DNA from: Bacilli bacterium
Lineage (GTDB): Bacteria; Bacillota_I; Bacilli_A; RF39; UBA660
DNA: 64,000 nt
Reading direction: 5' to 3'
Assembly: GCA_017627015.1 (NCBI GenBank)
Contig: JAGAHP010000040.1
Span: 52,063-116,062, forward strand
A program made the translations under genes and the position numbers. This document shows, piece after piece, positions 19,718 through 31,600 of the stretch. How positions within the stretch are numbered: position 1 is the first letter of the stretch; each line of letters starts with the position of its first letter. The notes beneath the pieces are model-generated. The model saw nothing but the letters and a program-made list of their open reading frames with translations. It made no database searches and was not told the origin of the DNA.

Positions 19718-20860
19718 ATGGCTAAAAGAGATTATTATGATGTCTTAGGTGTAGATAAATCTGCTTCTGAAGCAGAAATAAAAAGTGCATTTAGAAAATT
19801 AGCTAAGAAATATCACCCAGATATTAATAAGGAAGCTGATGCAGCTGATAAGTTTAAAGAAGTTCAAGAAGCTTATGATGTACTAGGTGATGAAAGTAAG
19901 AGAAAAACATATGATCAATTTGGTCATGCTGCATTTGACGGGGGTGCTGCTGGAGGTAATTCATATGGTAATTATGGTGGATTTTCTGGCTTTGATACAT
20001 CAGGTTTTGGATTTGATGATATTGATTTAGGTGATATATTAAATGCTGCTTTTGGTGGTGGATTTGGTGGTAGAAGAAAGCAATCAAACAAACCTCAAAA
20101 AGGTGAAGACGTTTTATATAGAATGAAAATATCTTTTAAAGATGCGGTGTTTGGATCTAAGAAAGAAATTACATTAGATTTAACAGATGAATGTGAAACA
20201 TGTAATGGTAAAGGTGGATTTAATGAAAAGACATGTTCTAAATGTCATGGTTCTGGAAAAATAACAAGAGAACAATCATCTTTATTTGGTTCATTTATGG
20301 CTCAAACTACTTGTGATGAATGTTCTGGTAGAGGTAAGACTTTTGAAAGAAAATGTACTGATTGTAAAGGTACAGGTTATGTTACATCTAGAAAAACTAT
20401 TACTGTAACAGTTCCAAAAGGTGTTGATACTGGTACTCAAATAAGAATTAAAGGAAAAGGTGAAGCTGGTATTAATGGTGGACCTAATGGAGATATATTT
20501 GTTGAATTTATAGTAGAAAAAGATGCAGTATTTGAAAGAGAAGGTTATGATATTTACTTAACATTACCAATTAATATCGCAGATGCTGTTTTAGGAACTG
20601 AAAAAGATGTTCCTATACTAGATGGAACTATTAAATTAACTATTCCAGCTGGATCTCAAAATGGTGATAAACTAAGAGTAAAAGGAAAAGGTGTACCTTA
20701 TTTAAATAGTTCTAAAGTTGGAGATTTATATATTATTTTAAATGTAGTAATACCTACAAAAATAGATAAAAAACAAAAGAAATTATTTGAAGAATTAAGG
20801 GATTCTGAATTAGAAAATAATGATATTTTTAAAAAGTTTAAAAAGTATTTTAAAAAATAA
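19718..20860 (+). CDS. dnaJ: Chaperone protein DnaJ
   Basis: DnaJ (Hsp40) loads substrates onto DnaK and stimulates its ATPase. The J domain (1-70) has the HPD motif in KKYHPDIN. It is followed by a Gly/Phe-rich linker (about 75-120) and four CxxCxGxG zinc repeats ([32 protein letters not shown]). Two C-terminal beta domains complete the protein. At 380 residues it is a full type I DnaJ. Unusually it is not directly after dnaK: BRO-N and pepF with their own promoter intervene, so its expression may be only partly under CIRCE control. Confidence 0.97.
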   Translation: MAKRDYYDVLGVDKSASEAEIKSAFRKLAKKYHPDINKEADAADKFKEVQEAYDVLGDESKRKTYDQFGHAAFDGGAAGGNSYGNYGGFSGFDTSGFGFDDIDLGDILNAAFGGGFGGRRKQSNKPQKGEDVLYRMKISFKDAVFGSKKEITLDLTDECETCNGKGGFNEKTCSKCHGSGKITREQSSLFGSFMAQTTCDECSGRGKTFERKCTDCKGTGYVTSRKTITVTVPKGVDTGTQIRIKGKGEAGINGGPNGDIFVEFIVEKDAVFEREGYDIYLTLPINIADAVLGTEKDVPILDGTIKLTIPAGSQNGDKLRVKGKGVPYLNSSKVGDLYIILNVVIPTKIDKKQKKLFEELRDSELENNDIFKKFKKYFKK

Positions 20861-20891
20861 AAAAATGACTTGAAAAAAGTCGTTTTTTTTT
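20861..20891 (+). terminator. Terminator of pepF-dnaJ
   Basis: Stem GACTT/AAGTC (20867-20871 with 20877-20881), extended by a T-G pair and AAAAA/TTTTT, then a run of T to 20891. Confidence 0.85.
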
Positions 20892-20932
20892 ATAAAAAAT
20901 AGCAAAAATTACTAGGTAATTTTTTGACAATA

Positions 20933-20941
20933 TGTTATAAT
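20933..20941 (+). promoter_or_regulatory. Extended -10 promoter of the surface-protein locus
   Basis: TGTTATAAT at 20933-20941, with the peptidase start 24 bp downstream behind AGTAGGAG. It is the only clear promoter at the left end of the 26-kb locus. A TTGACA lies only 6 bp before the -10, too near to be its -35. Confidence 0.6.
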
Positions 20942-20965
20942 TTTTATAGTAGGAGTATAGATAAT

Positions 20966-22099
20966 ATGAGTAATAAAAAAATACTATATAATTATGCATT
21001 TTTTTTATTGTTTTTTTTAGTTATTTTATTAACTAGATTTGTAGTTTTTTCTAACTATTTAAAATATTCTGAAAGTATTATCTCAGTACTTCTAATAATT
21101 CTTTTTATTATATCTATCGTTTTTTATGGTTTTAAAAAACCAACTGATAGTTTAGTTAAAAGAAAAATATTAAAGAAAGTATTAAGTTTTACTGCTATAT
21201 ACTTTTTATTAATATATTCAATTGGATTAATAACTGGCTTTTTAACTAATTCGTATTCGTTAAAAATTAATTCGATTATAAACAACATCTTTTTTCAAGC
21301 AATTATAATCATTATGATTGAATTAATTAGAAGTAATTTTATTAATTATAATAAAAAGAATATTAAAAATATAACAATATTAACTGCTTTGATAGTAATG
21401 TTTGAAATTAATATGGTTTTTAAAATAGAATATTTAGAAGATATAAAAGTAATATTTAAATTTATAACAACATCGGTTTTACCAATAACATTTTCTAATA
21501 TAATGCGTTCTTATATAACATATAATTCTGATTTTGAAGCATCACTTATTTATTCATTGATAATTGGTCTTTACAAATATATAGTACCAATAGAACCTGA
21601 TTTAGAAAATATAATTATATCTATTATAAATATTATCTTACCATTTTTAATAATAATGAGTGTTTCTAAAGATAAGTATAATCAAGAGGTAACAAAAGAA
21701 AATATTAATAGTAAAAAATATATAAGTAAATCTGACATTCCTTTGATAACGTTAGTAATAATTTTACTATTATTGGTATTTGGTATTGGACCTTATAAAA
21801 TTATAGGTATTAAAAGTGAATCAATGACACCAAGAATAAATAAAGGGGATGCGGTTGTGATTGATAAGAATATAAAAAAAGAAGATATAAAAGTTTCTGA
21901 TATAGTAGCGTATGAAAATGATAATAAAGAATTAATAGTACATAGAATCATTAAAATTAATAAAGATGGTTCTTATGCTACTAAGGGAGATTTTAATAAT
22001 ACTGCAGATGGAAGGTATATAAAATTTAAAAATATAGTTGGTAAAGTTAAATTTAAGATTCCGTATATAGCTTATCCTGCAGTATATTTTAGTAGGTGA
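20966..22099 (+). CDS. SipW-like signal peptidase I (S26B) with large membrane domain
   Basis: The C-terminal ~100 residues are a signal peptidase of the SipW/SEC11 type. The catalytic Ser286 is in SESMTPRINKGD; His326 in VHRI takes the place of the Lys used by ordinary LepB enzymes; KGDFN and DGRYI follow. Such enzymes in Bacilli process dedicated biofilm-fibre proteins (TasA, camelysin). The N-terminal ~260 residues hold about eight hydrophobic segments, which SipW (about 190 residues) does not have. The start is taken at ATG 20966 behind AGTAGGAG, because an upstream in-frame ATG (20924) lies before the -10 box. It opens the 26-kb locus. The proposed substrates are the giant protein and the 187-residue protein (inference from context and their signal peptides). 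Confidence 0.85.
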   Translation: MSNKKILYNYAFFLLFFLVILLTRFVVFSNYLKYSESIISVLLIILFIISIVFYGFKKPTDSLVKRKILKKVLSFTAIYFLLIYSIGLITGFLTNSYSLKINSIINNIFFQAIIIIMIELIRSNFINYNKKNIKNITILTALIVMFEINMVFKIEYLEDIKVIFKFITTSVLPITFSNIMRSYITYNSDFEASLIYSLIIGLYKYIVPIEPDLENIIISIINIILPFLIIMSVSKDKYNQEVTKENINSKKYISKSDIPLITLVIILLLLVFGIGPYKIIGIKSESMTPRINKGDAVVIDKNIKKEDIKVSDIVAYENDNKELIVHRIIKINKDGSYATKGDFNNTADGRYIKFKNIVGKVKFKIPYIAYPAVYFSR

Positions 22100-22103
22100 T
22101 ATG

Positions 22104-22676
22104 ATGAAAAAAACTTATAAATTGGCATCAATATTTTTAATAATAATTTTGCTTTTTATGATATCGTTGATGACTTATTACAATGATTTGAAAAACTATA
22201 CAATAGTTTTTGGATCTCTAACAGTTATTTGTTTTATATATATGATCTATATTGTTTTTAATAAAACTGATAATGAAACAATTTACAAAAGAAAAATTAA
22301 CAAAATATTAAAAATATATAATTCATCAATAGTAAAAATAAACAATGACTTTGAATTAACTAATTCTAATATAGTTAAGTCAAAAAATGTTGAAGATTTA
22401 TTTGAATTATCTGACGAATTAAACATCCCAATCGTTTTTGTTGAAGAAGATAAAGCAAGTATATTTATTCTTCAATATGGGAAAGACATTTTATATTATA
22501 TTTTAAAAATAGATGAAAATGTTGATTCAAAATTTGAAAAAGAAATAAATGAGTTTAAAAAGAAAAATAATGATGAAAAGAATAAGGAAAAAGAATTATT
22601 ATCTAATATAGATAAGACTACAATTATTCAATTAAAGAATAATAAATTTTATAAAGTTAAGCCAGTAAAAAAATAA
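22104..22676 (+). CDS. Small membrane protein, paralogue A (DUF5305-like cytoplasmic domain)
   Basis: About 190 residues: two hydrophobic segments (about 7-25 and 33-52), then a charged domain. That domain reads KINKILKIYNSSIVKI, then KNVEDLFELSDELNIPI, then DKTTIIQLKNNKFY near the end. It is clearly related to the protein at 45886: both have two membrane helices, the phrase DLLxxxxxxxxPI, and DKTTII close to the C-terminus. The arrangement recalls DUF5305-type proteins found beside SipW-like peptidases (from memory; a profile search would decide). The start ATG 22104 is preferred over 22101 because it gives the usual 3-nt gap after AGGTGAT, which overlaps the peptidase stop. It precedes the giant gene by 19 bp. 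Function unknown; a partner in secretion or assembly is my guess. Confidence 0.7.
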   Translation: MKKTYKLASIFLIIILLFMISLMTYYNDLKNYTIVFGSLTVICFIYMIYIVFNKTDNETIYKRKINKILKIYNSSIVKINNDFELTNSNIVKSKNVEDLFELSDELNIPIVFVEEDKASIFILQYGKDILYYILKIDENVDSKFEKEINEFKKKNNDEKNKEKELLSNIDKTTIIQLKNNKFYKVKPVKK

Positions 22677-22695
22677 AAGAAAGGTAGTAGGGAGT

Positions 22696-25600
22696 ATGAA
22701 TAAATTAGTGAACAAAATAAAAACTAATAAGATTAAATTTATGTTCTTAGCTGTTTTTGCGCTAATTTCTTTTATTACGCTTGCTACTGCAATATTAACA
22801 AAATCTTTAAATATAAATGGTACTACTAAAATTGCTAAAAATAGTTGGATTATTTATTTTGATGAAGTAAGAAAGAGCTCTGATTCAGTTCCGTCTACAA
22901 AAGATGCTGCTATAGTAGATTTTGGTAAAACGAGAATAGAATTTGATGCTAATTTAAAATCAATTGGAGATTTTTATGAATTTACTGTTTATACAGTAAA
23001 TGATGGTACAATTGATGCTATGGTTGATTCTATTGAAAAAACAGAATTAACTGAAGAACAACAAAAGTATTTGGATTTTAAAGTAACATATGACAGTGGT
23101 ACTGAAATTAGAAGATGTGATACTTTAAATGCAAAGACTAGAAGAAGAATAAAAGCTATTGTTAAATATAAAGATGGTTTAGATATTGATGAATATCCAA
23201 CTGAAGATGTAAACTTAAATCTTTATTTTAATATTAATTATGTTCAAAAAGATGCAGCATGTCCTCCAAGAGAACCAGATGATAACAAAGTATTAACAAT
23301 TGTTCCAAACGGTGGTGTATATCAAGGAAGAACAGATGAAATAAGAATCTATATGAACAAGAATGATACATATACATTAGATACACCAACAAGAAATTTA
23401 TATAACTTTAAAGATTGGAATAAAAATCCAACTGAAGGAACATATACAATTGTTGGAAATACATTTACTATGGGTGATGAAGATGTTACTTTAACAGCTG
23501 ATTGGCAAGAAGGGGATTATGTAGCCAGAATAATGAATACTTATTATCCAACTATACAAGATGCATTAGATGCGGCAGCGGGTGAATGGGAAGATAACAC
23601 TGTTTATTTATTAAAAGATACTGAAGAAGATCCAATCAATAATACTAGTAAGAGAGTTAAATTTAATTTGAGTGGTCATACAGTTACTGGTACTTTTACT
23701 AATAGTGCTGTAGGTGATCTACAAATAGTAAATGGTATTTTCTTAAATGAAGATGACAATGAAACTACATTTGATAACTATGGTAATTTGATTATGGGTC
23801 AAGATGATGGTGAAGTATATGTAGATAGTTCTATTACTATACTTGGTGAAGACATAGCATTAAAAAATCATCCTGATTCAACATTCTATATTTATGATGG
23901 ATATCTTCAAGCTAAACATGCTTTAGTTGGTGGTTATACAGACAAAGCTAATGGTTATATTGTAATAGTTGATCCTAAAAAAGATATAAATAAAGACAGA
24001 GTATATTTAGTAAGACAAAATAATAGAGCAATTTGTAAAACAACTACTAATGGTGTTATGTATTATTATAATTTACAAAGTGCGATAAATGAGGTTGAAG
24101 GTAATAAAAAATTTAACCCAGAATATACAGATAGTGATTATATTATTTATGCTATAAGAGATTTTGAGGCAGCATATGAGCTTAGTGTAGATGATGAATC
24201 TAGAGTATTCTTTGATACTAGTAGTTATAAAATAAAACTTGGTGAAAATGTAACAAATGAAGGATACTTTAAAATTTACAATTCAGAAGATAACATAAGT
24301 AAATTAAGCGTAGCTAAAACAATTACTAATAAAAGTACTTTAGATATTAATAATTTAACTTTAGAAGCAACTGCAGACGCTAATATTATTAATAACCAAG
24401 GTACACTTAGTATAGAAAAAAGTACATTACATAGTAAATATGGTTATGCTGTTAGTAATACAGGAGCAGGTACTGTTAATTTAGATAACGATACTTTATT
24501 ATCAACTGATGATAATTATGGTTTATATAATTCATCTACAAATTTAGTTATTAATAATGGAACAATTGAAGGTCTTTATAATACAGGTACAGCTGTTATA
24601 AATGGCGGTACATTTAATACTATTTTAGATAAAACTCAAAATACATATTATACAAGATTTACTAATGGTATTTATAATGAAGGTACTATTACTATGAATG
24701 GTGGTATTGTTCATAATACTACTGTTGATACAAATGCTATTGTTAATAGAGGAACATTTAATTTTAATGATGGAAATTTAAATTCTAACAGAACACTAGT
24801 TCAAAATAATGGTGGAACATTCAATGTTTTAGATAACGAAATTGTTACTGAAAATGTAGTTATTACAAATGGAATAATTAATATTAATGGTGGTTCTATA
24901 GAATCTACTAATAATAAAGCTATTACTGGTGGAACAACCGTTATAGTTACAAATGGTGAGGTAATAAGTGATTTAGATATTGCAATTGATATTTCTGGAA
25001 CAGTAACAGTTAATGGTGGTACAGTTAATGGTAAAACAAAAGCAATTAATACAGGAACATTTAATTTATCAAGTGGTAACGTGATTAGTGATGGTTTAGG
25101 TGTTGCAACAACAACAGCAATAGTATCTGGTGGATCTATTACATCAGTTAATAATGCGTTAAATACTAATACATTAAATATGTCTGCTGGAACTATTACA
25201 TCTACTGAAGGAACTGGAACTATAATTAATAGCTCAGGTATTATTACAGGTGGAACTATTAAAGGTGATATGTATGGTGTTGATTCAAAAGGATCAATTA
25301 CATTAGGTTCAAATGATCAAGATGTTTCAGTAACAACACCAATATTAATTGGTGATAGCTATGGTATTTATCTTGAAGGAAATGAAAACAATTTCTATGA
25401 TGGTATTTTAAAAGGACAAGTAGATGGTTATACTGGTAATGATTTTAATAATTTACCTGTTGGTTATACAGTAACTGATGGTGAAGAAGAAATTAATGGT
25501 GTACACTATGAAACTGATTATTTATCTAGAAAAGAAAATTGGTTAAGAGTAGGAGATACAGAATACAATACAATTAATGATGCGAGTGCAGCTATAGAAG

Positions 25601-28600
25601 AAAATGGAACAATATATGTTATAAAAGATGCAAACATTAATTTTATACAAGAATTTACTAATACTTCTACTGCTAAAAACATTGTATTTGATTTAAATGG
25701 TCATACTGTTACAACAAATCAAAATATAACAAATAATACAAACATTAGTCTTACTATGACTGATAGTGATCCAAATAAACAAGGTAATATTACATTTAAG
25801 AAAAATACTGGATTTATTAATAATGGTGAATTAATAATTGATAAAGGTACTTATAAATCATATGTCGATTATATATTTACTAATAATTCAGGAATGAGAA
25901 TTGTTGATGGAAAACTTATAACAACTAAAACAGCTGTTAGAAACAATAATAATTTATCAATAGAGGGCGGAATAATTGAAGCTGGAACTGGTGTTTATAA
26001 TAATGGCACTACTAATATGGGTGGTGGAGAAATGACTGTTACTAGTTATGGTATTAGAAACGGAACAGTAACTATGACTAATGGTAATATTCATTCTTTA
26101 AATAGTGGTATAAGTGATGCTACTATACACATTGTTTCTGGTGAAGTACATGCAAGAGATGGTTATGCTTTATATTCAAATGTTGGAATTATAAAAGTTG
26201 ATGATGGTAATATTTCGTCAGATAATAATACAGCTATAAGAGGTGCTAGACACATTATTATCAATAATGGACAAATTGTTGGTAAAGTTGGTATAGAAAA
26301 TGAAGCTTGGTATGATGGATATAGATCTCATTATGAAGCAATCACTATAAATGACGGTAATATTCATGGTACTAATGGTGAAGGAATTATTGCTAATGGT
26401 AGAGGACATAATAATCGACTAGAAGTAAATAATGGACATATATCAGGAACTACATATGGTATTAAAAATGAGATTGAAACAATAATTTATGATGGTGTTG
26501 TTGAAGGAGGTAGTTATGGTATATTAAATACTAATGTTCTTCAACTAGGTAGAAATAATGGATCAATTAGTACTACAAACCCTGTAATAAGTGGTGGAGA
26601 TTATGGTGTTTATAATAATGATTCTGATTATGATACAAGATTTAAATTCTATGATGGTGTATTAAAAGGTACTACTGCAGGCCACTTTGCATTAGTAACA
26701 GATATGCCAAATGGAAGTACTATAATTGATGATTATGAATATATAGAAAGAGTAGAATTTAAGATAGAGTATCTTGGAGAAGAAGGAGACTTCTTAAGAG
26801 TAGGAAACAAAACATTTAATTCTATAAATGACGCAGCTGAATATGCTTCTGAAGGAGATATAATCTATGTAACAAGGGATGCAAATATTAATTTTAATCA
26901 AACATTCCCTAGCGAAAAAGGACTTCAATTTGATTTAGCAGGACACTCTTTAGTTATGACAAATAATCTAGAAGTTAATGGTAATGTATCTATTATGGAT
27001 AGTGTAGGACATGGTTCGATTAATAATTTAAAAGAAGCAGGTATTAAAATAAATAGTGGTGGACATTTAATAATAGATCAAGCTGTTATAATGTCTGAAA
27101 ATAATGAAGCTATTGTAAATAATGGTGAACTAGAAATTAATGATGGCTTGTTTAGATCCAATAAACAACAAAAAGAAGCAATTGTTAATAATGGTACTTT
27201 AGTTTATAATGGAGGACAAACTGAAGGTAGTATTGGTCTTAAGAATAATGGTACAGCTGAAATAAATGGAGGCAGTATTGAAGGAAAAAGTGCTAATGCT
27301 ATTAGAAATGTTGGTACTTTAAAAATATATGAAAGAGCTAATATAACAAGTAATGTAGATACTGCAATAGAAACATCTAGTGGCTTATTACAAGTAAATG
27401 GTGGAAATATTGTTAGTGCTTCTGGATTAGGTGTTATTGCATCTGCTAGTGGATCTGTTGAAATAAATGGTGGTTATATAGAAGGTAGTAGTACTGGAGT
27501 AAGAACAAATAGACCAATTACTATTACTGGAGGTCATGTAGTAGGTAAAAATAATATAGGTCTTGAAACATCTTACAGTGGTGAAATAACAGGAGGTTTA
27601 ATAGAAGGTGCTACATTTGGTGTACAAACTTCTGGTACATTAACTATAGGTAATGATGATGGAGTAGTTTCTATAGATGAACCAACACTAAAAGGTGAGT
27701 TATATGGTTTATATATTGTAAATAACGCTACTGTTAATTTCAATGATGGTATATTAAAAGGTGTTACAGAAGCTTATAGTGGTGAAATAACTAATATTCC
27801 AAATAGAACTGAAATATTTGAAGATAGTGAAGTTATCGATACATATACTTATAAAACTGCATATCTTCTTTCAGAAACAGATATTGCTATTAATACAACA
27901 ACTCAAGAAATATATACTAATTTACAAGATGCATTAAACGAATGTGGTAATAATGAAACAATCAAATTATTAACAAATGTACCTTTATTTTATGAGGTTA
28001 CAAATAATAACAATAATAATATAACGTTAGATTTAGCAGGATTTAGAATTACTACTAATAAGAAATTTATAAATAATAAAAACTTAACAATTACTAATAG
28101 TACTGAAAATGACAGTTTTATTAGAACATCAAGTGATATAAATTTATTAACAAATACAGGAACATTAAATATTGATAATGTTGAAGTAATAAATAATTCT
28201 TCTTCAAAATATGTAATTAATAATACAAGTAATTTAAATATGACTGATAGTGTTGTTACAGGATTAAATGGTATTAATACATCAGGTATTAGTTCACTTA
28301 ATAATATTATTGTTAATACTTCTTATACTGGTATAAACAATACTAATAAAATGACTATTATAAACGGAACTATAAAAGGTGGAAATTATTCAGTATATTC
28401 AAGTACAAATAAAGAAATAGTTATAAATGGTACTACACTTAATGGAACTTATTATAATCAAGGTGGTAATTCTACTACTATGACAAACGCTATAGTTAAT
28501 TCAAGTGTTCAAAATAATGGAAGTACTATTATTTCAGATAATAGTGAATTTAATAATAGTATATTAAATACAGGAACATTTAGTTTAACTAATCAAAGTG

Positions 28601-31600
28601 AATTAAATGGAAGAATATCTAGTAATTCTGGAACATTTAATATAGTTAATTCAAGTATTAATAATACAAATGATAGAACTATTATTACAAGTGGAACTTT
28701 AAATATTAATAACAGCCAAGTTAAAGTAAATAGTTATTATTCTGATTCAAGAATTATTTATAATACAGGAACTGTTAATATTTCTAATAATTCATTAATA
28801 CAAGGTGGAGAGACAGAAAAGAATACTAATTATATGGGAATATATAACGAAGGTAATGCAAATGTATTAATTGAAGATTCTACAATTAAGATAAGTGGTA
28901 ATAATATAGAGTATGGTATATATAACAATAGTAATACTTCTAATGTAGTTATTAAATCAGGAAATATTGAAGTTGATGGTACAACTACTTATGGTGCATA
29001 TTTAAATAAAGGTACTTTAGTATTAGGTGAAGAAGAAGAAGGACCAAATGCTGGTACTGAAAATGCTGATGTATCAACTACTGATCCTAGAATATACTCA
29101 GTAGGTGTTAATATGGGTGTTGGTATTAAAAATATCAATGGTTCATTAGATTTCTATGATGGTATTATTTGGGGATCAAGATATGCTAAACCTGAAACTA
29201 CTAATAATGTAGAATTAAATTATGAAGTAACAACATATGTTGATATAGAAACAGGTTATGAAAAAGCTATACTAGAATATATGCAAAATGATTATCAAGG
29301 TAATCAAATTGCAGTATTAAATGAAGTATATTATGAATCGTTAAGAGATGCTATTGCTAAATGTGAAGAAGGAGATGAAATATTACTATTAAAATCTACT
29401 ACTGAAGATATAACAATAGCAAATAATAAGAATGTTAAAATTAATTTAAATGGACACTCTGTAACTACAAAAGTTACTAATAATGGAACATTAAATATTT
29501 ATAATGGTTCATTACAAAATTTTGATCAAAATACAGTAATAAATAATGGTACATTAATAATAGGTCAAGATGATGGTCAAGTAAGTAGTACAAGTGTAAG
29601 AATCGTTAGTGAAACAACTGCAATTATTAATAATGGTACTGTTAAGATGTATGATGGATATTTACAAGGTGTTCCTTCTATAGAGGGACAAATAAATGAA
29701 ATACCTGATTTATCTAGAATATATACAGAAGTGACAGATCAAATGGAAAGAAAATACTTACAAAGTTTAAGTAGGGAAGCCATTATAAATAAAGAAACTA
29801 ATTTAATAATTACTATTGATCCAAGTAAAGGTATTTATAATGGTAGTAAAGATATACAATATGAATATCTATTCTATGAAGATGAATATGAATTATTAGT
29901 TCCAAGTAAAAATGGTTGTAGATTTATAGGATGGGATGTATCTGATCCTACTGCAATTAGTGGATCTGGAACAGAACAAGATCCTTATGTAATAACTATT
30001 GGTCTTGCTGATATAACTGTTACTGCTTTATGGGAAGTAACAGACGAAGCAGTTGCGCATATAGGAAATGAATATTATACATCTGTTATGGAAGCAATAA
30101 ATGATGCTAAAGATAAAGATACAATCGAATTAATCAAGAATGTTACTGAAGATGTAACAAATAATAAAAATATTACTATTGATTTACATGAGAACAAAAT
30201 TACTGGTGAATTTATTAATAATGGTGAATTAAGATTAATAAATGGTACTATTGAAAATCCTGATGGTACTGGACTTGTAAATAATAAAAAATTAATACTT
30301 GGTTATAATGATGGAAATGTTATAACAGATAATGTAAAGATTATAGGTACAGATTTAGGATTAGAACAAAACGGTGCATTTAATTTCTATGATGGTTATA
30401 TAGAAGGTGAAGTAGCGTTCTTAGGAAGAACAGATTCAGTACCTCAAGGATACTTCTTATATAATGAAAGAGTTGGAAATAAGCAAAGAGTATATTTAAT
30501 AGGTAATCCAGCAAATGCAGTTGCGGTAATCGAAGACGGTGGTACTCAATACTTCTTTAGTTTACAAGATGCAATTAATACTGCAACTATTTCTGGAAGT
30601 GAAATATTTATTGTAAGAAACTTTGAAGCAACTTATCCAATTAGTGTTGAAGAAGGAGCCGACATATTAATAAATATGAGTAGTTATAACATAACAACAG
30701 GTAATGATATAACAAATAACGGTACTTTAAAAATATATGATACTTCTGAAGAAAAAGGCTCTATAACAAGTGCGAGAACATTAAATAACTATGGAGATTT
30801 AACTATAGAAGATGTAAATATTACTGAATCTAATACTAACAACAACGCTATTGATAATAAAGAAGATGCTTCATTAACTATAAAAAATAGTACAATAACT
30901 GCTCAAAGTGGATACTCAATTTATAATGCGGGTAATCTTTCATTAGAAGAAACATTTAATTTAGAATCAACTAATTTTGGTTTATTTAATACTGAAACAT
31001 CTAGTTGTGAAGATATAGAATCTGGTACTATTAAAGGTATAGTTACTTATACTGATTTAACATTAGGTGGAACTCTAGAAGTTATAGGTAATGGTCAATA
31101 TGATCATACAGCAATTGGTGTTAATAACAATGCTACTTTAACAATAAATGGTATTAGTATTACTAATACAAATAATCAAAGTGGTATATATAATGGCACT
31201 TCTGCTAATGTAATAATAAATGAAGGAACAACAATTAATGTTAATTCTGGTTCCGGTTTATATTGTGATAGGGGAACATCAAATTATACTATGAATGGTG
31301 GAACTATTACTTCTTCAGGTATTGGTGTAAGAATGCAAGCAGATAATTGTAATTTTAATATGAATAGTGGAGAAATAAATGGTTATAATTATGGTATATA
31401 TACTTATGGTATAGGAAATGAAATAAATGTTAATGGACATGTTATAGCTTCTAACGGTGATGGTATAAGAGATGATAGACAATATAATGGTAGAGGTAAA
31501 ACAATTAACATTAATGGAGGTTTAGTAGAAGGTACTAGGTTTGGTATGTATGCTAGAGGTGATACAGTTACTATTCAAAATGCTGAACTTAAAACTTCTT

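Noticed and set aside
20924..20929. TTGACA as -35 box of the signal peptidase gene
   Set aside because: It is only 6 bp from the TATAAT box, too close for a -35.
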